This document shows, in pieces, positions 52,381 to 62,826 of a DNA stretch of 64,000 nt (position 1 is the stretch's first letter; the number at the start of each line of letters is the position of its first letter). The notes beneath the pieces were generated by a model. It was not told the origin of the DNA and made no database searches. It was given only the letters and a program-made list of their open reading frames with translations. The translations under genes and the position numbers were made by a program. The DNA comes from Cadophora sp. MPI-SDFR-AT-0126. Lineage: Eukaryota > Ascomycota > Leotiomycetes > Helotiales > Ploettnerulaceae. The DNA is taken from contig JAGMVK010000011.1 of the NCBI GenBank assembly GCA_020747065.1, positions 1,798,001-1,862,000 of the forward strand. The letters run 5' to 3'.

Positions 52381-54017
52381 ATGAACAATTCGCAGTTCCG
52401 CAAACTGGTACTGGATACTCCTGCGCGGCAAGCGTCATCCTCCTCTCCGCCAGATAAGACAACCGAGCGCAATGGCGCAACAACCTCTGCCCTGGGTTCT
52501 CGAATGCGGAGTTCCATTCCCATGACACCGTGTGTACTTCCCCATGTCTATACTTCATGAGCTAACTGCGACGCAGGCGTACCGTAGCAGGCTACAGTAC
52601 TACCAACACATTTGCGCGACAACTAGCGGAGCGCAATGCCTCTGCCTCTGGCCCCTCAACCAAGAAGTTCCGCTCAGCGGCGGCACCTAAAGGCGCAAAG
52701 CTCGCAGATGGTTATACAGATCGTGCGAAGCAACTTCGAACAGCAGGTGAGGAAGAAGATGAGGAGAATGACAAGGTGACGAGGGTCAAAGCGTTGGAGG
52801 AGATGATGAAGCTACAGCAGATCGACGAGGAGACATTCATCAAGTTAAGAGAAGAGATTCTGGGAGATGAAGTGAAGGATAGGGCGAAACTGGTCAAGGG
52901 TCTAGACTGGGGGCTTTTGGAAAGGGTTAGGAGGGGAGAAGTGGGCGTGGAAGATGTCCTAGATGGGACCGAGAAGAAGACTGTTCCCCAACTAGACGAT
53001 GAGAATGCCGAGGATGTGGATGACGAGTTTGAGAAGCTGGAAGAGAGAGAAGTGGAGGCCAAAGTCAAGGAACGGGAAAAGAAGAAAGGAGAGATGGCCC
53101 CACCTGCTTTGACAGGCAAGAAGCGAAATCGAGATCAAATTCTGGCAGAGATGAAGGCCGCGAGACAGGCAGCCAAGGAAGCAGCTGCTCCATCCTTGGG
53201 GTCAAAATTCAAGAAGGTCGGGGAGAGAAGGGCAGAGAGTAGGATCGAGAGGGACGGCAAGGGAAGAGAGGTTCTGATCACGGTCGATGAAAACGGAAAC
53301 GAGAAGCGCAAGGTCAGAAAGGTCCAAGCTGACCCAGAAGTTGAGAAGGGGCATGGACTGTTAATGCCAGACAAGGATGCGAAACCGTTGGGAATGGAGG
53401 TGCCAGATATCCCAAAGGTCGAGGAGGAAGTAGATGATATGGATATTTTCGACGGAGTAGGAGACGAGTACGACCCACTGGCTGGCCTCTCAGAAGACGA
53501 TTCAGATGAGGCAGAGAAGGAAGATGGTGAAGTGAAAGAGGACAAGCATGCTCCTGGAAGTATGGCACCGCCTCCAAAACCAGCGGCATCACGAAATTAC
53601 TTCAACGAACCCAGCAAATCCATATCTACAGACGAATCCAAACCCAGAGCTCTCAGCGATCCAACGATCCTCGCGGCTCTGCGAAAAGCTTCATCACTCA
53701 ATCTACCCACCTCAGAGCCTGCCGATGCAGAAGAAGCCGCCAAGGAAGCTCGACGGAAGAAGATGCTGGAGCGAGATGACCGTGATTCGCAGGATATGGA
53801 CATGGGCTTTGGTTCTAGTCGATTTGCAGATGAAGAGGACTTTGAAGAGAAGAAGTTTAAATTAAGTGAGTGGGGTAAAGGAGGGGATGATGAAGCAGAA
53901 GGCAGTGGAAAGGGTAAAGAGAAGAGGAAACGAGGCCCAAAGAAGAGGAAGGGTGACAGCAATAGTGCAGCGGATGTCATGAAGGTGCTGGAAAGAAGAA
54001 AGGCGTCTGGCTCTTGA
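52381..54017 (+). CDS. RED/IK-family nuclear protein (putative splicing factor)
   Basis: Two exons, 52381-52529 and 52577-54017; 529 residues. The N-terminus has the RED pattern: FRKLVLDTPARQ, a Ser-rich linker, then GAKLADGYTDRAKQLRTAGEEEDE, in part. Animal and plant RED/SMU2 proteins associate with SMU1 in the spliceosomal B complex. Residues about 130-300 are charged helices (VKALEEMMKLQQIDEETFIKL, in part; AEMKAARQAAKEAAAPSLGSKFK). FDGVGDEYDPLAG and the Arg-to-Lys-rich C-terminus (KEKRKRGPKKRKGD) are also family-like. The arginine/glutamate/aspartate repeat of the animal protein is absent, as usual in fungi. Confidence is high for the gene and moderate for the family. Confidence 0.75.
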
Positions 54018-54728
54018 GGTAGTGCCAAGCGAATTAAATACTTAACCGGAAATGTCACGCAAGCATTTTTGTGGCTTTTTGTTTGATATCCCTTCGTTGC
54101 TCAGCCCAGATGAAGAGACGCGAAAAAGATTCGTAGACACTCTTGAATTATGCTCTCCTGAATCCTACCTTTAGCTTTGACGCGCAAACATCATCTGAGA
54201 AACGAAACCTTCCTCCTTGTCATGCCCTTGAACCCAGCAAATGCCCCCTATCCAAGCCGCGGCTGTTGTCCCCAAAAAGCATATTCTACGCGCACACCCG
54301 GCAATTCGATCTGATCTGATAATCGTATCGAACCCATGAGCTCGGATTATCTCCTCGGCCCGGTATCGCCCACCCAAGTGATGTCGTAGCGGCCAAATCC
54401 GCCGGCACTTTCCCTGCAGGCTTCGGTTGGGCGGTGGGCTGGGCTGGCATGCGCTGGGATTTATTATCATTGTGTAATCGATGACTTTTCAAGTTCTCAG
54501 TTCATTCATTGTTCTTCACCAGAACTTCAACTTCGAGCTCAATCCACCAGAAGATTCCGCCTCGTGACAGCTTTCACTAGCTGACCTGCGATTACAAAAT
54601 TCGAGCAAACAAAGTCTGCCGTCTTAATTACCCTCACTCAATTCAATGCGATAACTTGTATTGACGTCGTTTCTGTCCCGGACTTCCTCCTTCTTCTCCT
54701 CCCCAACCTACAACGTCGACTTTTGTAC
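54018..54728. other. Intergenic upstream of the FAD/NADPH reductase gene
   Basis: About 710 bases. A TCGAGCAAACAAAG motif at about 54601 resembles the ATCGAGTAAACAA words near 8 kb. The last 100 bases are pyrimidine-rich (cccggacttcctccttcttctcctcccc). No gene. Confidence 0.4.
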
Positions 54729-56582
54729 ATGCTTCGAAGAAGCATCCTCTCTTCAATCATCATGTCTCGACCCTCACCAATTCGCACAATGACAACCTCA
54801 CACTGCATCCCCGAAGAACCACAAACATCATCGACCTCGGTTCCCTCCCTCTCCTACTCCTCCTCTTCCTCTGCCGACGAAATCGAAGAACCTCCCCGTC
54901 CACGCCGAGCATCCACCAAACTCATTTCGCAGAATGCCGCAGACATACAAAGACTGATTGGCGAGCCAGGCACAAGACTGGTAGAGAAGTGCTGTGGTGG
55001 AGGATGCTGTATGGCCATTTTGAAGAGCGATGGCCTGACATTCGAGCGCGTTCCCCTCCCCGACAATGACGCGTTCCGTGCTCTACAATTGAATATCGGT
55101 CCAATCCCTACGACTTTGTCCAGCGTCCCGGATGTGCCAGCTCAAACTGTTCACATCTCATCAATAAAGCAGGGCGTTGCTTTGCCACCTCTTGCGGATT
55201 TGAAGATCTCGGCTGGAGAGGAGGCTAAAGATGCAATCGACTTTACCCCCCACCTTACAAAGGAAACCACCGAACTCGACACCACTATCCATCCACCTCG
55301 ATTCGTGCAACCGCATCCTCCTTACGATGTCTATTCGGCTCGCATCTACAATACCCGTGAGCTCACTAAGCCTGGAGCCGAGAAGAGAACCTACCATTTT
55401 GACCTTGATGTCACTGACTACCCCGAGGAATCAGGCGTAGACTTCAAGGTTGGAGGTGCGATTGGTATGGTTGCTCCGAACGATGCTGGAGTTGTTGACG
55501 AGCTCTTGGATCTTCTCCTGGTCCCTCGCTACCTGCGGGATCGGAATATCCTCTTGAAGACAGACGGTGGAAGATGGCCAACAGTCTGGGGTGACGATCA
55601 GGCTCGAGAGTTGACCACAACCCGACGAGATCTCTTGACCTGGTGCAGCGACATCCAGTCCTACCCACCCACCAAACCCCTCCTCCGTCTCCTCGCCGAA
55701 TATGCCTCCGACCCGAATGAGAAGAAGATCCTGTTGTACCTTTGCTCAGCCGAAGGACAAGGTGTATTCTGTGACTTCAGAACCGGCCCACACATCACCA
55801 TGAACCAACTCCTCCACGCTTTCCCCTCATCTAAACCACCTCTCGACCATCTCCTCTCCCAACTCCAACAACTCATGCCTCGCTTCTATAGCATGTCCAA
55901 CGACCCCCATGAGAATTGCGTCTATACGGCCGGCTGTCGCCGTCTCATCGAGATCGCCGTAACCGTTCACGAGACTCCTAACTGGAGAGGCGGTCCACGT
56001 ACAGGTGTCGGATCCGGATTCTTCGAACGACAAGCCCAGAAGTTCCTCGCGGCTGAAAAGAGAGGCGAGAAGATCGACTTGCGCGTTCCCATGTTTAAGG
56101 GACTAATGGCCAATCCTCTCGCGAAGGAGTTCGTTTCTGATGGTCCTATGCTCTTGATCGGTGCTGGTGTAGGGGTTGCTCCTTTCAGAGGCTTCGTTCA
56201 GCGCCGATTGAAGAACGCAAACTGTGCAAACAAAGTCTGGGTTTTGCAAGGTGTTCGTGATTCTCTTCTCGACGAGCTGTACTCTGGTGAATGGGGCGTT
56301 CACGAGTCGGAAGTTAAGAAGGTTGTGCAGTCGAGAAAGCACACCGGCAAAGGCAAATACGTGCAAGATGAAGTCCGGGCACAAGCCGACTTAGTCTGGT
56401 TCATCATCAACGCCTTGGACGGCCGTGTCTTTGTCTGTGGAAGCAGTAAGGGCATGGGAGAAGGTGTTGAAGAAGCTCTCGTTGACGCAGTCATGTCCAA
56501 AGGCAATCTGAGTCGGGAGGAAGCCGTCAAGTTTTGGAAGCTGAAGGGTGAAGCCGGTCAGTACATTGCCGAGACGTGGTAG
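54729..56582 (+). CDS. FAD/NADPH-dependent oxidoreductase of the diflavin reductase family, lacking the FMN domain
   Basis: Single exon, 617 residues from the first ATG (54729). The N-terminus MLRRSILSSIIMSRPSPIRTM looks like a mitochondrial presequence; ATGs at 54762 and 54789 are alternatives. A Ser-rich stretch and a Cys cluster (EKCCGGGCCMAIL, about residues 80-92) precede the reductase. From about residue 200 it follows the P450 reductase / sulfite reductase order: connecting domain (VYSARIYNTRELTKPGAEK), FAD-binding motif LMPRFYSMSNDP (R-x-Y-S), a GVGSGFFERQ block, the NADPH site MLLIGAGVGVAPFRGFVQRR, and FVCGSSKGMGEGVEEAL. It ends AGQYIAETW with the aromatic Trp expected to stack on FAD. 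No flavodoxin FMN domain is present, so it needs another acceptor. Confidence 0.83.
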   Translation: MLRRSILSSIIMSRPSPIRTMTTSHCIPEEPQTSSTSVPSLSYSSSSSADEIEEPPRPRRASTKLISQNAADIQRLIGEPGTRLVEKCCGGGCCMAILKSDGLTFERVPLPDNDAFRALQLNIGPIPTTLSSVPDVPAQTVHISSIKQGVALPPLADLKISAGEEAKDAIDFTPHLTKETTELDTTIHPPRFVQPHPPYDVYSARIYNTRELTKPGAEKRTYHFDLDVTDYPEESGVDFKVGGAIGMVAPNDAGVVDELLDLLLVPRYLRDRNILLKTDGGRWPTVWGDDQARELTTTRRDLLTWCSDIQSYPPTKPLLRLLAEYASDPNEKKILLYLCSAEGQGVFCDFRTGPHITMNQLLHAFPSSKPPLDHLLSQLQQLMPRFYSMSNDPHENCVYTAGCRRLIEIAVTVHETPNWRGGPRTGVGSGFFERQAQKFLAAEKRGEKIDLRVPMFKGLMANPLAKEFVSDGPMLLIGAGVGVAPFRGFVQRRLKNANCANKVWVLQGVRDSLLDELYSGEWGVHESEVKKVVQSRKHTGKGKYVQDEVRAQADLVWFIINALDGRVFVCGSSKGMGEGVEEALVDAVMSKGNLSREEAVKFWKLKGEAGQYIAETW

Positions 56583-57367
56583 ATGGACAATCATTGTTTC
56601 TTGTGCATTATTTCGGAACAACAGCGCTTGTATTTATGGGGATTTTGCTGTTTTCATGGGCATGGCGTTCTGGATTTGGATCCGTGGCGGTATTCTTGGA
56701 AATTTTTGGGAATGGAGTTTAGACGCAGGCTTGCAGGAAAACAAACAAACGAGCGAGCAATCGTCTTCACCTTTCAAAATTAAACGAAAGGGGCGTGAGA
56801 GGGATGAATGTATTCCTTTAGATGAGCAAAGACAAAAATATGAGCAATCAAAAATCAACGTTCGATTGATGGGTGACGCGTTCTTGTGTGATGTCCGAGC
56901 TGCAATGCATATATCCGTGAGATTTTATCTCCGCCTCGGAGTTCTGTTCGCTCCCTTTGCTGCGCCGTTCGAGTTGCGAGTTTCGAGGGTGACGGCATGG
57001 TAATCTTACTTTCCGATGGCTGATTACTGTTGCTATTTAAATTTCTCATCTGATGATCTAAGGCGTTTCAAGCCAAGGTGTTGATCCTTTGAGGCGTGGG
57101 TGGGTATTTCGTGGGGGTCAGATCAGAGAGGTTCAGCCGAAGCGGATGACAACACAGGCAGACGGGCAACCAAACACAGACGAATGAATGTCATTCTTTC
57201 TCACGCCATCAAATACTTTCAATCCGAATTTGTACAAGAGATATTCAGGATGGGAAGATATATATTAGATGCTAAGCTCAGTTTTAGACAACTCCGGACC
57301 AAACTTAAGACGAATTTCGCTTGACAAGCCCATCTTATTTTCTTCCATATCACCTCTTTCCACCTCC
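56583..57367. other. Intergenic between convergent genes
   Basis: About 785 bases. ORFs on both strands, up to 151 codons, show no domain and look like chance frames. Holds the 3' flanks of the reductase and SDR genes. Confidence 0.4.
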
Positions 57368-58460
57368 TTACCAAGCAGAATGTCCCCCATCCATCCTCAA
57401 ATCACTCCCCGTCATAAAACTACTCGCATCACTAATCAAAAACGCCGCCGCCCCTCTATACTCCTCAGGATAACTCAACCTCCCCAACATGTTCTGCGTC
57501 GGCCACGTCTCCTTCCTCTCAGGGTATTTCTCAAATAGCGCCTCGACCATGGCGGTCACGATGTAGCCGGGTGAGATGGTGTTTACTCTGATGCCGTGCT
57601 CGCCCCATTCGGAGGCGAGATTGCGCGCGAGTTGGATGACAGCTGCTTTGGAGGCGTTGTAGGCCGGGCAGATGAGTCCCTGGGGACTTATTGTTAGTTG
57701 CATTTACGAGAAGGAGACGAGGGGAAGCGTACTCGATTTGCAACTGTCCCGCTCATGCTCGCTATCATAACGATACTCCCTCCATTCCCATACTTGATCA
57801 TCTGTCTCGCCGCAGCCTGGGCAGTCATGAAACACCCGGTAAAATTGATACTCATCATGAGATCCGCATCCTTCGCCGTGTACTCCAGCGCTGGCGTCTC
57901 CTGCTGGATCCCAGCCGCTGCAATCAGTCCATCCAGTCTCTGGTGTTTACTGGCTATCTCCTCGACGATCGCGTTCAAGTTCTCGACATCTCGAACGTCG
58001 ATTCGACGGTATGAAAGGGAAGTCCCTAGTTCTGTCTCTGCGCGTTTCTGGATCCGTGAGAAATCGCTTGAGGGAGTTTCTAGGCGATCGAGAGCGTATA
58101 CTGCTCTTCGTCAGTATATTATCGAATCCGACCTCGAATGAAATGAGTTTAAGATATACCAGTAGCACCAGCTTCCAGCAATGCCTCTGCCTGCACCAAT
58201 CCTAATCCTCTCGCAGCACCAGATACAAGCACGACTTTGTCGACCAGATTGAATTCCGGGAGGCGTTTTGTCGTTCCTAGATATGTTGGTGCGTTTCCTT
58301 TCCGAAGTGCAGCTGCTTCTGAGTCTGGAGCTTCGGGAGGGCCCCGTATTGATGAGGCGTTGAGGAGATGAGGACAGATGGAGAATGAAGCTCTTGAAAT
58401 GATAGGTCTGGTTCTGAGAGCTCGGGAGGTTGCGCGTGGGAGGAGGCGGAGGGAGTTCAT
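57368..58460 (-). CDS. Short-chain dehydrogenase/reductase, probable mitochondrial form
   Basis: Three exons: 58160-58460, 57733-58100, 57368-57679; 326 residues. The first 35 residues are rich in Arg, Ser and Leu without acidic residues (MNSLRLLPRATSRALRTRPI), a typical mitochondrial presequence. The classical SDR core follows: cofactor motif VVLVSGAARGLGLVQAEALL (Gly-x3-Gly-x-Gly), IDVRDVEN, the NNAG-equivalent LIAAAGIQQ, IVMIASMSG with the catalytic Ser, the YNASK catalytic Tyr/Lys, and RVNTISPGYIVTAM. The C-terminal FMTGSDLRMDGGHSAW is also typical. Closest in type to fungal sorbose/xylulose/arabinitol reductases, but substrate cannot be told. The second join gives ANRGLICPAYNASK. Confidence 0.88.
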
Positions 58461-60167
58461 AGTGGTGTTGAAGATGGAAGATAGAGAAGGGATGAGCTTT
58501 GGGGTCGAGAACTTTGAGCTCAGCAAGGAGCAACTGGAACACAAATTATGTGATGGAAGACAAGTACGTTCTATAACAGAGCTGTTGATAGCTACCCACT
58601 AGATGTCAGAGTAGCACCACAGCTCGGATTCCTCTTTTCAAGCAAATGGCACGAGGGGTAACTGGACCGGCGTATCTGGCCCCGAAAGCTTGACGTGTTT
58701 CTAGACTTTTCGTCTTACATATGAACATGGGGAAAGTTTCCCGAGTATTAGATATCAGAGCTTGAATTGCGGCTTTTGCTTGGTTGAGAAGAGAACATGT
58801 TCAATTCGTAGTGGCTTGATGCGGGGTAATTTTCGTGGCGGGGTATAAGTCCAGGGGTAATGTGGAATGGAGACTCAAATAACTGTTGATTCTTTTTGAA
58901 TCGTCTCTGCGTTTCAGTATTGTTCAAGACATTAAATTGCATAGGAAGTGCAGAGATTCTCTAAGTACCATTTGTACCTTTGCAGTGCCATAGTGGAATA
59001 ATTCTATGTTCTGGACTGTGATTGGGGGGCTCTCCGCATTGCACGTCAAGTACGCCACTTAGCAGTATATTCAGTGGGTAGAGAAGGATAACCGGATTAG
59101 GCATCCCGGACGGAATATGACCTTTGGTCTAGCCGCATATCTCCATGCCCATTCCATTTTATCAACTCCTTGAATAGCTTTGCTGTCCGTGAGGGCAACC
59201 CCAAAATTCCAACATTGTTCAAGGCTTCTATCAAAGAACCACCTCTCCCACCTTCCTCCCAAGCACTCGAAGTCTTGTTTCTCGTGTCAGTCGAAAAGAA
59301 AACATATATTTGCGCCAAATAAGCTTCAATCAACCAATGGTTCGTGCTGAGAACGCCTCGTCGTCGCTGTCAGAAGAGAGGGTTGCATTAATCCGGACTC
59401 GCTACCCGAAAGCGGCGATGACCAACAAGTTACCAACACTGCGACATGCAACAAAAACCTACCTGAGAAGCTGAGAAATCGGATTGAAATCGTGACAGGG
59501 TGGAGGAATGAGGGGGGATGCTGATATGATCGGAGAATTCCGCCATTCTCTGAAATTTAAGCCGAGATATACAGGATTGTTCGGCCTACTTGCTTGAATG
59601 CTCTGACTTGATAACATCAGTATTGAGACAATCGAAAGAACGGAAAGCCCGCATAAGCTCTAAAACCATAATATCGAAAAATCAGCGGAGGTACCAGACA
59701 TTTCTCAAAACACCCGGAAGTGGATACTGCAAGCCTTTTCGACCTCAACGCGACGAGCAGCCTTGTTGCAAACTATAGATAGCTAAGAACCATGAAATCT
59801 TTCTGATTTAGCGAAGTCTGCTATAGTAAGCCATGCAGGTAAATGGAAGACTTGGCTGTAGCGAGAGATATCTCATTGCTCGTCTGAAACTGAATCACGA
59901 GAGAGAAGGCCTGGATAATAACTTGTGCTCATCCTCAGTTGAGAGATAACACAAACTAAGAAATCGCGAGAAGACCAGGTAATGAATAAAGCCAAAAAAA
60001 TATCAATGTGGTTCTCGGCGTGAAGTAAACAATCTGTCCCAAAGTCACCTTTAGCGTCTCGCTTACACACCTCTGTCGTGAGCGTAATCGATAACGTTGA
60101 TGCCACTCCTCAATCTCCAGGACAGATGTCACCACTCTAACACCCTCTCAATGCGCCATATGGCACA
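58461..60167. other. 1.7-kb gene-poor divergent intergenic region
   Basis: Between divergent SDR and YOS9 genes. ORFs of at most about 80 codons, without motifs. No repeats seen. Confidence 0.4.
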
Positions 60168-61571
60168 ATGCAGCAAATCATTGCAGCTTTTTTGGCTTCA
60201 GTTCCAATAGCTCTAGCAAGTCAGACCGTGTTCAGCGTGCACGATGACTTGCTGGCTTTCCCCCAGTATGAGGTCGTCTTCTCCGACTCCTTCATCTCAG
60301 ACGTCGAAGCAAGCTCAATAGTCGACAAAGCTTCCGCAGCTGTGCCCGAATCTCCACGAAGCTCCGACACGAAGGGCATAGAATCGCGGTCGGACGGCAC
60401 TCCCCAATCTCCTATCGATCATGCCTTCGATCCCAAGCACGAGACCTACGAACTCATGTATCTACATGGCGAACAACGCCTCTGCACAATCCCTATAGTC
60501 AATATCCCTACCAAGAACGAAACCTCCGAGGCGGAAGCAAGAGCGGCGGAGCAGAAAGAGCTGGCACGCGCCACGAACCGGGGATGGGAATTACTTCAGG
60601 AATTGGACGGACGATGTTTGTATTTCGTGTCCGGATGGTGGTCGTATGCTTTTTGCTACAACAATGAAATCACACAATTCCACCAGCTGCCTCCGCAACC
60701 TGGAAAGCCATTAATTCCACCTCAACCCGATCCCACAACGAAACAATTTGTGCTAGGAAGAGCGAAAGGGAAGGGAAAACCTAGTAAGGAAGATGAATGG
60801 GAGAATCAGATTGAGGTGCCTAAGAAGAAGGCATCGGAGGACCCTCCAAAGACGGAATTGCAGATCAAGGGCGATACGAGGTACTTGGTCCAGAAGATGG
60901 AAGGTGGGACGACTTGCGATCTCACAGGGAAGCCAAGAAGGGTGGAAGTACAATTCCATTGCAATCCACATGTTACCGACCGGATAGGGTATATCAAAGA
61001 GGTCACCACGTGTTCATATTTGTTGGTCGTATACACACCGAGACTCTGTAGCGACGTGGCATTCCAACCGCCAAAGGTTACAAAGGCGCATTCTATTGTC
61101 TGTCGAGCCGTCGTTCCGGAAGAGGATATGCAAGATCGGGCAGAGCTGAAGGAGATTGAAAGCCAGCTTGAAGCACAAGAGAAGGAGAAGCCCATCAATG
61201 TTGGAGGTGTAATTCTTGGTGCTGGGAAATGGATCAACAAGGAAGGACAGCGCATGCCTATTCCAGCGAATTTCGGACAAGAGACCCCAGGGAAGATTGT
61301 CGAGGTGATTGCTCGAGCTAAGAGCAAGCTTGAGGGTGGGAAGGTGGAAATGGCTAGTGACAAGGAACTGGCCAAGCTGGATTTGGATCCAGAGATGGTA
61401 GAAAGTGTGAAGAAGGAAGTTCAGAAGTTGGCCAAAGAGAAAGGATGGAAGATTGAGGTTGTAGATGCTCCCGGACAGATTCGCGAGATCCTCGGAATAG
61501 TGGATGGCGATGAAGATGAACCCGAGGATGAAGAAGGGAGTCAGGAGGTATTCTACAAGGACGAGTTGTAA
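60168..61571 (+). CDS. YOS9: OS-9/YOS9-type ERAD lectin with MRH domain and KDEL end
   Basis: Single exon, 467 residues. YOS9 reads trimmed N-glycans on misfolded ER proteins and hands them to the HRD1 ubiquitin ligase. A signal peptide is present (MQQIIAAFLASVPIALASQT). The mannose-6-phosphate-receptor-homology domain spans about residues 100-300: HGEQRLCTIPIV, GRCLYFVSGWWSYAFCYNN with the double Trp that contacts mannose in this family, FHQLPPQPGKP, GGTTCDLTGKPRRVEVQFHC, and IGYIKEVTTCSYLLVVYTP..LC. The conserved Gln, Arg, Glu and Tyr sugar ligands are visible. Residues about 345-445 form a helical region. The protein ends in an acidic stretch and YKDEL, an ER-retrieval signal. Several Asn-x-Thr/Ser sites occur, for example KNETS. 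Confidence 0.93.
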   Translation: MQQIIAAFLASVPIALASQTVFSVHDDLLAFPQYEVVFSDSFISDVEASSIVDKASAAVPESPRSSDTKGIESRSDGTPQSPIDHAFDPKHETYELMYLHGEQRLCTIPIVNIPTKNETSEAEARAAEQKELARATNRGWELLQELDGRCLYFVSGWWSYAFCYNNEITQFHQLPPQPGKPLIPPQPDPTTKQFVLGRAKGKGKPSKEDEWENQIEVPKKKASEDPPKTELQIKGDTRYLVQKMEGGTTCDLTGKPRRVEVQFHCNPHVTDRIGYIKEVTTCSYLLVVYTPRLCSDVAFQPPKVTKAHSIVCRAVVPEEDMQDRAELKEIESQLEAQEKEKPINVGGVILGAGKWINKEGQRMPIPANFGQETPGKIVEVIARAKSKLEGGKVEMASDKELAKLDLDPEMVESVKKEVQKLAKEKGWKIEVVDAPGQIREILGIVDGDEDEPEDEEGSQEVFYKDEL

Positions 61572-62071
61572 TATATGTTTAGGCGGCGTTTACCTCAATG
61601 ATACCTTTTCGTACATCTGGAGTTCTTATTCCCATGATTTTTGCTCGTCTTTTCCGGAAGAGCCAGCCACAGGATGCTGAGCTTTGGAAGAATAGCTTTT
61701 GTCTCTCCAAATCATTTACAGCTTCCCAGGGACAATAGAGGCATTGACCTGCAGAGCACATTCCAGAATGAGAGAGCCAGCAGATAACCTGTCCATAGCT
61801 GTCAGTCATGCAAGTGAGCCAGATGACAGCAAGATCCCGAAGGCACGGAATATCAACGGCGTTCAAACCCTAAACGTCTCCTTCTTGCTTCCCATCTGCC
61901 AGACCAGCGTCAACAATTATCCGCGAATGCTCAATTACATCTCCACAGGATCCTAATCACGTCCATCAACCGATGCATTCTCTATTCATTCGTAAATATA
62001 CAGTGGACAGGCCAGTCATTCCAACCAGACCAAATCCTCCCTGCCACATCCTCATTCATACATCGCCCCAT
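61572..62071. other. Intergenic between convergent YOS9 and ATP19
   Basis: 500 bases of 3' flank. No gene or repeat recognised. Confidence 0.4.
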
Positions 62072-62466
62072 CTAGTGAGCTCCCGCCTTCTTGGTATCCT
62101 TCTTCTCATCTGCCTCTGCGTTCTTCAGGAAGTCCCTGTAGCATATTAGACCATGTTTTGTACCAATTGAGTCCGGGGCTGTTGTAAGACATACTTGATG
62201 AAGCTCTCCTCGTCAGGACTCGAAGCATTGATCGGAGGTCCCTGAGTCTTCTTTGCGGTCGATCCTCCCATTGATAGAGCAGTTCCCCCAAAGAGCGCAC
62301 CAAGCGTGATCATTGCGAGCTGTATCAGACCGTCGTTAGCTTCCAATTCCAATTCCTCTGGCCTGCGGTATTTCTGGGTATTGAGGGTTGCCGGACGGAG
62401 GGAATTGGGAGTACGAACCACATGGGAGCCGACCTGGCGACCGGCGATGGTGTACATTTGGACCAT
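62072..62466 (-). CDS. ATP19: Mitochondrial ATP synthase subunit k
   Basis: Three exons: 62419-62466, 62195-62319, 62072-62135; 78 residues. Subunit k is a small single-span subunit of the F1Fo-ATP synthase dimer, at the inner membrane. The pattern agrees with yeast Atp19: MYTIAGRQVGSHVLAMITLG, then a transmembrane stretch ALFGGTAL, a short basic loop (GGSTAKKTQGP), and the C-terminal SSPDEESFIKDFLKNAEADE with a Lys-rich end. The first intron (99 bases) starts GTTCGT rather than the common GTRNGT, but removing it restores GSHVLAM. The second intron is 59 bases. ATG at 62457 (MYTIAG) is an alternative start. Confidence 0.83.
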
Positions 62467-62826
62467 GTTTGCGGATTGAAGCTGGGAATGTGCAGAGTTA
62501 AGTTGAGGCGGATTTGGTGGGTGGATTGAGCTTCGTTGTTGCGATGCTCATTCTCGAGAGTTCGAAGTCCCTTGGCGCGCTAGGGAGCACACGTGATATC
62601 AAAATATTTTGGTTCTGGATCTAATGGATTCTACGAGCATAATGAGCAGTTTGCCTTCACTAAACATGTGTATTTACTGCAAAAGTATATGAGCATCGTA
62701 TCAATGGCCGAAAAGCTTCTCGTTCTTCCCCTTGGCTCGGAACTCTTGCAATCTCTTACTTAATCCATGTGAAAGAGAAGTCACATCCAAGAACAAAAGT
62801 AGACTGTCCAAGCTCTGATTCATTAA
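62467..62826. promoter_or_regulatory. ATP19 promoter and CAX4 3' flank
   Basis: About 360 bases. Nothing specific recognised. Confidence 0.4.

Noticed and set aside
56548..57324. ORFs of 65-151 codons after the FAD reductase
   Set aside because: No motif, start inside the preceding gene or lack context; likely 3' UTR.
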